Shown: positions 48,360 to 60,891 of the stretch, one piece after another
Numbering within the stretch: the first letter of the stretch is position 1
Layout: each line of letters begins with the position of its first letter
From: Scenedesmus sp. ARA3
Taxonomy: Eukaryota; Chlorophyta; Chlorophyceae; Sphaeropleales; Scenedesmaceae
Direction of reading: 5' to 3'
Assembly (NCBI GenBank): GCA_004335835.1
Contig: RWJK01001094.1
Span: forward strand, 34,348-98,347
DNA: 64,000 bases
Position numbers and translations under genes: made by a program
Notes under the pieces: model-generated
What the model saw: only the letters and a program-made list of their open reading frames with translations
Told to the model about the DNA's origin: nothing
Databases searched by the model: none

Positions 48360-51300
48360 AATCTGGAAGAAGCAACAGCAGTGAATATTAGATTCAGATT
48401 AGTTTATTGGCAAGAAAGGCCGCAGCAGCAGCAAAACAATGCTTGTGCTGCTGAGGTGTGGCTGCGGGCGCATCTTCACTGGTAACCATGGTGTGCTATC
48501 ATCATCATGTTACCCATCAAGCCATAGCATCAACGCCATCGGCCCCACGCCTTCAATGGAGCCATGGTGTGCTGAGGTTTCTTGATAGCCGCACCTGTGA
48601 AGATTTGATGGTTGGCATTAGCAGCAGCAGCAGCAGCAGTAACACTGCAGTAACACTGCAGTGCTGGTGCCGCGTGGCTTGGGGCTGCATTCTCACTGTG
48701 TGTTAGAGTTACGTCGAGGACACAGCAGCCACAGCAGCAGCAGGGGCTATGAGTATCCCGGCTGGGCCGGGTAGAGGGTGTGGAGCCCAGGGGCGCCGCC
48801 CCTGGCAACACACGCCTTCTTAGCCTTAACTTACCCAGGAGCTGCAGAGCTGCCTGTGAGTCACTCACTCACTCCAGGCTGGGCACAAGCAACACTGTTT
48901 CTTTAATCGACGGCGATTTGAGTAGTGTGCGTATTGACTGCTTTTGTTTGTTGCTGCGATGGCAGTGTGCGGCTTTTGCTGCCATGTAATCAGGTGACTG
49001 CAGTACCGACCAAGCGGTTGCCTTTGAAGCATCTGCATGATCAGTTGTTAACTACTCACAGCAAGTTGAGTTGTTTGTGTATCGACTGCTTTCATTGACT
49101 GCTAGCACCGCTGTCATTGCAGTGCACGGCTACCATTGCAGCATATCTGGGCGGCTGCCATCACAAGCAGCCTCGCCTGGTGGTGGCTTTCCACAGCAGC
49201 AGCCGCTCTTGCACCCGTGTTGTATGTTCAGTGACTGTGTTCAATGGCTGCTGTTATAACAGTACATGGCTGCTGCCATGTATAGGCAGCCTCGCCTGGT
49301 GGTGGCTTTCCACAGCAGCAGCCGCTCTTGCACCCGTGTTGTATGTTTAGTGACTGCTTTCATTGCCTGCTGCCACAGTAGTATATGGCTGCTAGATCTC
49401 TGCTGCTATCTATAGGCAGCCTCGCCTGGTGGTCGCTTTCCACAGCAGCAGCGCTCTTGCACTAGCGTTAGCCGTTCTTGGATGCCTGTGAGTTCATTGC
49501 TCTGTGTGGCCAGGGCTGCTGGGGTGATCTGCCATGGGTTGTTGAATCACCCAACCCACCAAGGGGTGCTGCAGTGCTGGGCTGTTCAGTAGTGGAGAAC
49601 CTTGTGGCAGCAGCTACAAAGGTGCTGCAGGGTTGATGGAGTGGCACATGGCTGCTAGGCTGCTGCAGCCGCCCAGGTGACCCAGCTGCAAGTGGTTGTG
49701 TGGTGCTGTGTGGGTATGGCATGATGTTGCTACACAATCAGGCACTGGATGCGCTGTTGGGGTGATCTGCCATGGGTTGTTGAGCGGACCTAACCCAGGC
49801 TGTTGCAGCTGCCCAGGTGACCGCTGCAAATCATTGTGTGGTGCTGTGTGGGTTTGGCATGATGATGCTGTACAATCAAGCACTGCATGCTCTGCTGGCT
49901 ACACCACCCTGTTGCAAAGAGGGTGCAGCGGGATCCTGCAGAGGGTGCAGCACCACACGCCCAAGTCCTTGCAGACGGGCCTTTCCAGAACAAAACAGAC
50001 AATGCACGAGCCCTTTCCTGCAAAACAGCTCTACTCAGCTGCTCTTGTGTGGCCCCTAAGCAACTTTAAGCAGCTCTACATGTGCATGGCTTTTCAAGAG
50101 CCCAAAGAGACATTGATCTGCTATAGAGCCACTACCCAAAAGAGCCCGACACCACAGCAGACACCCAAAACAGCCAACAGCTGCTACTCAAAACAGCCCC
50201 AGTGAGTGGGGCTGCGCATGCATCACCCAGTGAGTGCTGCTGCCGTGCATGCATGCCTCCTTCAACAAGGCAGGCACACAGCCTGCTGAAGCCGACCCCA
50301 TGTCAATGTCATCAAGTGACAGAGATTGCTGCAGTTGTCTTTCCTATGCGGGTGGCTGCCTCACTTCACCTGCACATCACATCTTTATGCAACTGTCTCC
50401 CATGAAAGTGGCTGAACCAAACTGTCTTCCTATGAAAGTGGCGGCATCTGTCATCTTTTGAAAGTGGCCGAAGCATCGCCACATTGTGATGCACTACACT
50501 GCGAAGCGATGCACATGCCCTGCAGACTTACCCAACTGCTGGCACTGCATGCACATCACAAACCTGAGATGCACTACGCTGCAATGCAATCTGAGATGCA
50601 TTTGCTCCGCAGCTTTGCCCCACACACTGCAGCTGGCAGCGCATGCGCACAACAAGCACATGCGTCAGTAGCCTGCTTGCATGCAACTGATGCAATTTCT
50701 ATGCCAGCAACATGACAGGCTACCGTCACTTCTGGCACACCAGTAGGCACACTGACAAAGTCCATGGTTGCACACCACCTGTGACCGCAACTGTGACAGC
50801 AAACGGTGGCAGCAACTGCGACAACATGGCGCTCCCATGCTGGCATGCGCACTGACAAGCCTCTAAATGTAACCTCACACACTGCAATTGTCACTGACTG
50901 CATGCGCATCACGAAGGCGTATGAAAGCACCGTACGAAAGTCCCTGCTTGCAATGCGCACGTAACAACAACTGTGAAAACAGCTGACAGCTTGCAGCTGT
51001 GAACTATGACAACTGTGACAACTTGCAGCCGAGTGCACAGCCGTGTGCACATTGATCAAGTCCCTGCCTGACCACCTAACTGTTGCTGCGGCTGCCTGAA
51101 CTGCCAGCTGCCACAGCCATCAACCACTGCGTATAAATTAATCAAGTCTCTGCCTGAACAACCATTGAGCCATATGGCAGGGAACACACAGATGCAGGGG
51201 CACAGTGAATGCAGCGTCCATGCTGTAGCAGGCTGCTCTTGCCGCACACAGCAGGCGCTGCTTTGACCGGGGCTGTCACACCCTACTGCTGCTGCTGCTG

Positions 51301-52209
51301 CTGCAGCAGGCTGCCCTTGCCGCACACAGCAGGCGCTGCTTGAACCGGGGTTGCCACACCCTACTGCTGCTGCTGCTGCTGCAGCAGGCTGCCCTTGCCG
51401 CACACAGCAGGCGCTGCTGGGCGCATGCAACAGGTGTGCCCAGCAACAGGTGTGCCCAGCAACAGGTGTGCCCAGCAACAGGTGTGCCCAGCAACAGCAG
51501 AGGCAGCAGGGGCAGCGGGGGCGCTCAACCTGGAGGCTGCACTCCCAACTGTTGCTGCTGCTGCTGCTGCTGTTGCTAGTGCTGCTCACAGGCTGCTGTT
51601 TACAGGGGATCAGCGTCCACCTGACACCACAAGCAAAACACCTTGCTGTCAGCAGCTCCCAAGCTGCGCTGCTGACTTGAAGTCAGGCATGTGAGGCAAC
51701 TGGCAGTTGCTGCTTCAGCAACTGCAGCAACAGGGCGCAAATGCGTAGATGCTGTGGCAGCTTGCCTGGACTTCCCAATAGCAGGGGTTGGCGCCACAAC
51801 CTGCCTGTCTCCCCAACACTCCTGCAAACTAAATGCATACAAGCAAACTAAATCTTTTAGAGCAACTCAGTGCATACATCGTGCTGTAGCACCCCCATCC
51901 CACCCCGCGGGCCACCAGCACACTGCTGCATGCAACACAAGTACACCACTTGCTGCTCATCTGCTGCTGTTTTGTGGCGGTCACACAACACACTCAGCAG
52001 CAGCAGCAAGGAGTCCGCTGCTGCTGCTGCTGCCGCTCAGTCTCCCATGGGGTAGGGTCCGCTGAGGTTGCCGCTGCCTGCTGCACAAAACCTTATCACC
52101 TGCACCCCGCGGCACGCAACACTTCCACACCACCAGCTGCTGCTTTTGTTGCAGCTGCTGCAGCCGCTCAGCAGCGGCTGCAGCGGCAGCAGCAGCCTTC
52201 CAACTCCGA
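48069..52209. other. Repeat-rich region between the convergent genes A and B
   Basis: No exon chain could be supported. Contents seen: CAG tracts to 48300; a stretch at 48497-48546 that also occurs at 17177-17223; a tripled block at about 49140-49460 containing CAGCCTCGCCTGGTGGTGGC; a doubled block at about 49515-49870; a stretch from about 50677 that repeats bases from about 692; a tripled block of about 78 bases at 51225-51420; and a 16-base minisatellite at 51429-51497. Confidence 0.6.
51225..51497. repeat. Tripled 78-base block followed by a 16-base minisatellite
   Basis: GCAGGCTGCCCTTGCCGCAC and flanking bases occur three times with a CTG tract in each unit. Then CAACAGGTGTGCCCAG is repeated four times at 51429-51497. 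Confidence 0.9.
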
Positions 52210-53819
52210 CTATTCCTGGATGATGAGGTGGCCGCTGCCTGCGCTGCCGTGGCTGATGTTGCTGCCCTGAGACACCTGCGGGACACATACATAACAACAG
52301 TAGGTGCACAGCGTGAAAACCAAGGCGCGTGACACCAGTTAACTGAGTAGAGTGAGATGCCCGATGGCAGCAGTGGGACGGCAGCAGTGAAACATGTGAA
52401 AGCTGCTGCCTGCGCTGCCGTGGCTAATGTTGCTGCCCTGGGACACCTGCAGGGCAGCCAACAGGCAAAGGGAACATTGAAAAAGCCAAGCAGACGGAAA
52501 TGTAACCGGCAACACAATAAATACTGCACAAGTCATCCCAAGCTGACCGCTGTCGTTGTGTGCACCTGTGTGGTGATACACGAGCCTGGAGCAGCCTCTT
52601 ACTCAGTGACTGCGCGCGCGTGAATGCAACATGTGCTCAGCCCTAGTCAACCTTCCTAGCAGAACCCCAACAATACTGAACCTCACCTGTGTAGTGGTGG
52701 CGCCGCGTGCCTGGAACAGCCTCTCACTCAGCAGCTGCCGCGGCGTGGATGCAACATGTGCTAAACCCCAGTCAGCTGTACCAGCAAAACCCCAACAAAA
52801 TCCATAAGCCTTACCTGTGTGGTTGTTACTCCGCGTGCTTGGAACAGCCTCTCACTGAGCAGCTGCCGCGGTGTGGGGCGCAGCGCGGGGTCACGCTGCA
52901 GCAGCCGGCGCACCTGGCAGCAGCAGCAGCAGCAGCAGCAGCGGCGGCAAAGTACATTGATACGAGAGGCAGCAGCACCAGCTTTGTGCTGTGTTGCAGT
53001 TGAACCCATACACCTTGCCTCTGCATGGACACCCTTTCAGGTACACAGCATACAACGCATCATGCAGGGTTCAAATGGATTGTGTGCATTTGCAGCCTAC
53101 CATCTTTAGACCCGATTCAAGCAACCCAACTCACCAGCTGCATCACGCCCCTGTCCACGCCCCTCATGGTGCTGCTGGTGCCGATGGTGCTGCAGCTGCT
53201 GATATTGTTGATGTCGATCAGCTCGTGAGGCAGCGGCTCAAAGCCGCACAGCGCACTCCACACATTTAACAGAAAACATAAAGTATCAGGCAAACACAGG
53301 CACAGAACTGCAAGCAAACGGCTTCCAGCACAGGTGCGTCAGCGCTCACCAGCTTCATCACGCCCCTGTCCACGCCCCGCATGGTGCTGATGTCAATCAG
53401 CTCGTGCGAGAGGGGCTCAAAGCCGCACAGCGCGCTCCACATACTCAGGCGAAACCAAAACCCTCTTAGTTCAGAGCAATACATGCATTTAGCAGGTGGA
53501 TTGCCAGGCAAACTCCATGATGTGACATAAACCAACTCACCAGCTTCATCACACCGCGGTCAACGCCGCGCATGGTGCTGATGTCGATCAGCTCGTGAGG
53601 CAGCGGCTCAAAGCCGCACAGCGCGCTCCACATGCGGCGCCCCCCATCCATGGACCACTCGGGAGGGAAGTAGCGCTGGCCTGTAGATTAGAACAAAGCA
53701 GCAGCAGCAGCAGCAGCAGCAGGGGTGTGATCAACATATTTTTCACAGCGCACTCCAAATGTGGCGCCCCCCATCCATGGACCACTCGGGAGGGAAGTAG
53801 CGCTGGCCTGCAAAATAGG

Positions 53820-53901
<82 letters not shown>

Positions 53902-55278
53902 TTGGTCAATGTTTTTCACAGCGTGCTCCACAGGCGGCGCCCGCCGTCCATGCTCCACTCGGGCGGGAAGTAGCGCTGGCCTATGGGTATGGGAAGGCAG
54001 AGGCAGCAGCAGCATGCGTTTGGTCAAAATGCAGTGTACCTGATGCAAAGGCCCACAGCTCCAGGAGGCGAAAACCGCACTCAATCAACTCATGTGCTTT
54101 GATTTGAAGTTATGGGATTGGTCAAGGAGCGAAGTTGTGTTACCCCACAGCTCCCACATGATGATGCCAATGCCCCACAGGTCCCAGGCTTGGCCACAAT
54201 GCGGCAACAGCCATCAACCCCAAACATCCACAGCTACTGCTTTACTTGTCAAACAGCCGCCATAACCTCAGATTTCACATCTCAACAACCTCAGGGTTTC
54301 TGTTTTGCAGTGCAGGGTTTAGGTTTTGTTCACCTGTGGCCAGCTCCCACATGATGATGCCGATGCCCCACAGGTCCCAGGAGGGCTCCGCAATGATGCT
54401 GACAGCGCCGCCCACCACCGCCTGCGCCACCTCTGGACTAACATACTCCCGAGTGTACACCTGCAACATTGTGATGGTATGTGCAGCATTGTCTCAGCAC
54501 AAAGAGTTGTGATTGGTGGGCCAGCTGCATCCATCACGCAGGTGGGCTCATCAAACAAAAGCACGTGCTAAAACCAAAAAAAGTTGAGTAAGTGGTTTTT
54601 GAGCTGCAACAGCAGCGTGGCACTCACCACCTCGGTCTCCGGCCCGATGCGTGCCACAGTGCCAGGTCAATCACAAACAGTGCCAGCAGCTCTTGATGCA
54701 CCACCAAAGAACCAATGCCCTCATCACATTTGTCTGAATATGCACCTGTGCTTGGGACCAGACACAGCAGTTGAACATCAAGCAATAGCCAGCCAATTGT
54801 GGACTCACCACCTTGGTCTGCTGCCCGATGCGTGCCACAGTGGCCAGGTCGATCAGCTTCCACGCAAACTTCTCTGCAGGGGGCAGCAGCAGCAGCGGCG
54901 GCAGCAGAAGGTCAGGTGAGAGCTCCATATGACTAAATTGTAATGGATGCAACTTGTGCTGCGCAAACAAACACGTGCAGCACGCGTTCTAGCCAGGGCA
55001 GCCGGTTTACCGTCGGCTGTCACAAAGACGTGTTACTTTGATCTTTGTAACATGTCACCAAACACAGCCCACCTCAAAAGTGCACCCCGTCGTGCTCGCA
55101 CTTATATGGGCTGCAGGGCCACAGGCATCAAATCACATTAACAACATGTTCCAAACATGTCAGTGACAAAAAACCCACCTGGGAAGTGCACCACGTTGCT
55201 GGGCTTGAGGTCCCTGTGCACGGTGCCGTGCTCGTGCAGGTGCTGCACCGCTGACACCAGCTGGTGGAAGATGTCGAT

Positions 55279-55313
<35 letters not shown>

Positions 55314-55827
55314 GGCGGCAGCAACAGCAGTGTTTACTACCCCAGCAACAGGCAGAATGTGGTTCAGTCAGCGGCTGCGCGACACCTGCCTGCTGCCTGG
55401 CTGCATGCACCCATGTATGCTCGCCATCAACACTCTTTGGCTGCTCCAGGGCATGCTCCAGGGCCAGCACACTGCTCTTTGCATGTAACATCCAGAAGGA
55501 ACATTTACAACAGTTATAACAGAAGTACCTGCTGCTGGAAGTAGCCAAACCGTTGGAGCGCAAAGGTCTCGAACGTGCATTGGGCCCCTTTCAAAAACCA
55601 GCACACTGGTGGGGTAGCTGCTGCTGCCAGACATGTGAAAACGTAGGTTTTCAACATAAAAAAAAAAAACAAAATAACAGCACACCTGCTGGAAGTAGCT
55701 GGGCCGCTGGCGTGCAAAGGTCTCCAGTGTGCACTGCCCGCGCTAGAAGACCAGCACACTGGTGGGGTGGCTGCTGCTGCCTGGGTAGCTCATCTCCAGC
55801 ACTGGCACAAACTTGCTGGAGGGGCCT

Positions 55828-55875
<48 letters not shown>

Positions 55876-55968
55876 CGATAATCATGTCAGACCAGTACGC
55901 TGGTGGGGTAGCTGCTGCTGCCTGGGTAGCTCATCTCAAGCACAGGAACAAACTTGCTGGAGGGGCCT

Positions 55969-56004
<36 letters not shown>

Positions 56005-56565
56005 CGATAATCATGTCAGACCAGGACACTGGTGGGGTAGCTGCTGCTGCCTGGGTAGGTCATCTCCAGCACAGGCACAAACTTGCTGGAGGGGCCTGCG
56101 GCAGCAGCAGCAGCAGCAACCGTGTGGCTGTGTTCAGTGACAGTGTCAGCCGACACCTTCAATCCTTGAAAGTACTGTTGGCAGCTTGCATCCTGGACAA
56201 CTGGAACATTATGTTGACACATACAAGTCATGCACACAAGGCAGAAGGCAGATGCAAAATAAAATAGCTCACCCATAAGCTCCTCATAAGCGATCATCTC
56301 TGCCATGAAGTCTTTATGTAAAGGCCAATAACTTGAGCAACTCATGTAGTAACAGCCAATGCCGGGGAAATTGACAGAACAACACATGACTCACCGCCCA
56401 GCTCCTTATAGGCCATCATCTCCGCCATGAAATCTTCGTTGCTAGCGTAGAACTTGAGCGCAAACTGGCGGTTGTTGTGCATGCCGTCGCAGAAGTAGAC
56501 CGCCGTGTTGCTGTGCTCCACCTCCCGAGTGAAGTTTGTGTAGTTGCTGCAAGAGTCAAGTGTAA

Positions 56566-56603
<38 letters not shown>

Positions 56604-59600
56604 CAGAAGTAAACCGCCGTGTTGCTGTGCTCCACCTCCCGGGTGAAGTTTGTGTAGTTGCTGCAGGAGTCAAGTGTGAGGAGCAGCAGCGGCAGCAGCA
56701 GCAGCAGCAATGATGAGTAGACCGCGGTGTTGCTGTGCTCCACGTCCCAGGTGAAGTTTGTGTAGTTGCTGCAGGTTTTGAGGTGCAGCAGCAGCAGCAG
56801 CAGCAGTTGTGGGTTGCTGGTGGATCAGACACCTGCAGTTGAATCGGCTGTCCCTGACAGCAAGATCAAGAGCTTCAGCAGCAAGTATACTTAGTAAACA
56901 GCTCTGCCAATAGGTGGCCAAATTGATGGAGAGTACATAACGCATTACATGACAACAGCTGCCCAGTACAATGCTCACCCTATGATGTTGGGGTTGCCAT
57001 GCTGGGGGTGCAGCTCCCTCCGCAGCTGCTTTCCACATGCATGCTCCTGCCAAATAAAAACTACCAACAGTAAGCCAGATCATCGAGACATACATAGTAA
57101 ACATCAATCTCATAAACTGTGATAAACGCTCACCCTATGATGTTGGGGTTGCCGTGCCGCGGGTGCAGCTCCCTCCGCAGCTGCTCCGCAAACGCAGCCT
57201 CCTTGGCACCGCTGCTGCCGCTGCTGCTGGTCTCACTGCCGCCATGCGCCCCCTTTCCACCCTCAACCCCACCCTTAGCAGCAGCAGCAGCAGCGCCGCC
57301 GCCTGCTGCTGCTGCTGCTGCCACTGCCGCTGCCAGGCCCTTGCCGCTGCTCGACTGCCGCAGCCAAGCAGCCAGCTTCGATTCTGGCACCATAGGGTTT
57401 GGCTCAAACACGGGCGTCATTCCCGGCTCGTCATAACATGTCATTCTGTTATATGGCTCTCCTAGCTGTGAGTGTGCCAGGGACTGGGAAGTTGAAGCAG
57501 CGGAGCCCTCGGAGCATGCTGTGTTACTAACGCTGCGGGCCAGGGCAGTGCTGCTCTGCGGGGTTGCTGGTGCTGTGAGGGAGTTGTAGGCCAAGGGAGG
57601 GGTGCCCAGCATTGCTGCTGCTGCTCCGGCGTGATGGTGCGGGTCCTGTGAGCAACCAAGGAAGTCAGCAAACAGAAAGTGGTCCTGTTGGGTTGGTGCA
57701 GGTGGCAGGGGCGGTGAGGGAGGGGTGCCCAGCATTGCTGCTGATGCCCATGGGTGGTGGTGCGGGTCCTGTGAGGGCAAGCAAACAAAAGGTGCACATC
57801 ATGTGTGTTGAAAAAGTGATGGCAGGTGTGCACAGGTGCCCACCGTGGCCGCTGCTGCTGCCCCTGGGCGGTGAGTTAAGGCCATAATAATGCTATGTGC
57901 CAATGTAACAAGCTCTCACCTTAGTCACAACAGCTGCCGTCTCCTGAGTGATGTCTGGCGTGCGCATTGCTGCCGCTTCATCCGGAAAGTCACTGCCCAG
58001 CCCCTGCCATCCCGCATCACCACTGCCGCCTCAGTCGCAGAGTCAAACCCCCAAAACCCCAAGAAGTGTGGACCCAATTTGGTTCGAGAAACGATGGTCG
58101 AGGCAATGCTGTTGCAAACATGTTCCAAGGGTGTGATCGTATATAACAAGCTCACCTTGCAACAGGCACCGTCTCCTGCGTGATGTCTGGCGTGCGCATC
58201 GTCGCTGCTTCATCCGGAAAGTCACTGCCCAGCCCCTGCCATCCCGCATCGCCGCTGCCTCATCAAAACCTCCAACCCCTACCCCAAAGCCCCTGTGTCT
58301 GAACCTTCTGTAGGACAACTGATCAAGAAAGTGCTGTTGCAATCTGCTTTTAACGGTGTGATGGTATAAAACAAGCTCACCTTGATTGTAACAGGCGCCG
58401 TCTCCTGAGTGATGTCTGGCGTGCGCATCGCTGCCGCCTCATCAGGGAAGTCGCTCCCAAGCCCCTGCCATCCCGTGCGCATCGCTGCGGCCTCAGGCGG
58501 ACAGTCAGACTCCAAAACCCAAATAGGTTTAAACTATTGTAGTTCCGAGGCAAAACGATCAGGAAACGCTGTTGCAAACATTCAACATGTAGCACTTTCA
58601 CCTTGATCGCGACAGGCGCCGTCTCCTGTGTGATGTCAGGCGTGCGCATCGCCGCCGCCTCATCCGGAAAGTCACTGCCCAGCCCCTGCCATCCCGCATC
58701 GCCGCTGCCACTGCCGGCACCGCCGCCATAAGGGGGCGTGCCAGGAGGCATCATGCCACGCGTTGCAGCATCACCCGGCTTCTGCTGCTGCTGAGGGCTT
58801 GCCACTCCAAAGGCGCCGCTGAGGCGCTTGGCCAGCGGCCGGCGGCGCAGCAGCACCAGCAGAACCACAAGAGCTGCGATGGCGACTGCACCGGCAATGG
58901 CAATGCCTGCAGGATGGCAGCAGCAACAAGAAAGAGGCAGAATCAGTTGCAATCTGGTGACAAAAACGCTGGGTGCAGCAGCAGCGACCTGTTGGTTTGC
59001 TGCTGCGGGCTTGCCACTCCAAAGGCGCCGCTGAGGCGCTTCGCAAGCGGCCGGCGGCGCAGCAGGACCAGCAGAACCACAAGCGCTGTGATGGCGACTG
59101 CACCGGCAATGGCAATGCCTGCAGGCATAGATAAATTAAATGGACAACTTCAGGTGAGCTGGTGTTTAGTGATGTGCACGTTCACCAGCAGCACCACCAG
59201 GGCCGCAATGGCAATCCCTGCAGAAGATGCAGCAAGGAAAAATCAACAGATGAACACCAACATGCACACCAACCAACAGCCAACCCTCAGCAGTAAAAGC
59301 AGCAAAAGCAGCAACGACTGAAGCCCCACCTGCAATCATGCCTGCGTTGACCCCCTGCGACTGCTGCTGCTGCTGCGGCGGCGGCTGACCGACGCCTTTC
59401 GTGGCAGCGACTGGCCCGCCACCCTCACAGCACTTCATGTTCTTTGCCTGCTGCGCCCAGAAGGGATGCAGGGCTGAAAATGAGGTAATCCACTTTGTGG
59501 ATTACACCACCACAACAAACGAACATTACACCCTTAATAACCACCTGCAAAGAATAGTACAGGCTAGTTCGCACCTGCGATCATGCCTGCGTTGACTCCC

Positions 59601-60833
59601 TGAGACTGCTGTTGCTGCTGCGGCGGCTGATCGACGCCTTTCGCGGCAGCGACCGGGCCTCCTCCCTCGCCGCACTTCATGTTCTTGGCCTGCTGTTCCC
59701 AGAAGGTGCACTGCGCAGGGCTGAAGATGAGGTAATCCATAACGTTGATTATTCCACAACAGACCAACCAAAATATTAATCTTGAACGTCACAGAAAATA
59801 CTACAGGCTGATTCCCACCTGCAATCATGCCTGCGTTGACTCCCTGTGACTGCTGCTGCTGCTGCGGCGGCGGCTGGTCAGCGCCTTTTGCAGCAGCGAC
59901 CGGGCCGCCGCCTTCACCGCACTTCATGTTTTTGGCCTGCTGCGCCCAGAAGGTGCGCTGCGCGGGGCTGAAGATGAGGTAATCCACAAAGTGGATTACT
60001 GCGCTGCCAGCTGTCACGTCCAGCCTCTGAAGTGTGACGTCATCTTGGTTGTAGGCGGCTTTGGGGAAGTACCACTGCGTGGCGCCATTCCTGCAAGCCA
60101 GAGAAAATCAACCACCGAGCAGCATACAATTGCAGCACAACATATGTTGCGCCCGTAACGATGGCAGCATTGTGGTGAAGATGTTGATGGGGACGTACCA
60201 CTGTGTGGCACCATTCCTGCAGGCAAGCAAGCAAGGACCAGCAGCATGCAATGTGTTACATATACAGACAATGACAATGCAAGCGCAGTATGCATCGTCA
60301 TGCTAGCACAACGTGCAGTGTGACAACAGCACAACAACAGCGCAGGGCAGGGCGCAAGCTGGTTGCAGTGTCTGTGCACGATTTCATTGTCCTGCACGCG
60401 AGGCTTGTGCAATAACTCACACAACGCGCTTGCGCAGGGGCAGGGTGCAAGCCAGGCCAGTGCAACTCCTCACACGATGCCCTTGCACAAGGGCAGCGAG
60501 AACACTGGCTCCACCGGCTGCAACTATCCTGCAAGCTAACTCTACCTATCTGGCAATCGAGACATTAAGATCAAGTTCAGTCATTCACACAACGCGCTTG
60601 CGCAGTTGCAGGGTGAACCCGGTTCCATTGCCTGCACCTGCTGCAGCATGCTGCCTGAAGTACACTATTCTCTCAGGACCTGACCCCGAGACCCTCAACA
60701 CATCGAATCAGACCAGCTACTCACACAACGCGCTTGCGCAGGGGCAGGGTGAAGCCTGGCTCCATTGTCTGCAGGTTGGCTCCATCCTTGAAGTCAGACG
60801 ACATCAGCGTCGTGCCTGCCAGGCACAAACCGT

Positions 60834-60891
<58 letters not shown>

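Noticed and set aside
48530..48868. Minus-strand 112-codon frame, possible transposon remnant
   Set aside because: No motif, no repeat boundaries and no second copy of the coding part were seen.
51225..51497. Possible CRISPR-like spaced repeat
   Set aside because: The units are directly adjacent, contain a microsatellite and have no unique spacers; the genome is eukaryotic.
57130..57780. Minus-strand frame of 216 codons as a separate proline-rich gene
   Set aside because: It is exon 7 of gene B plus an in-frame upstream copy.
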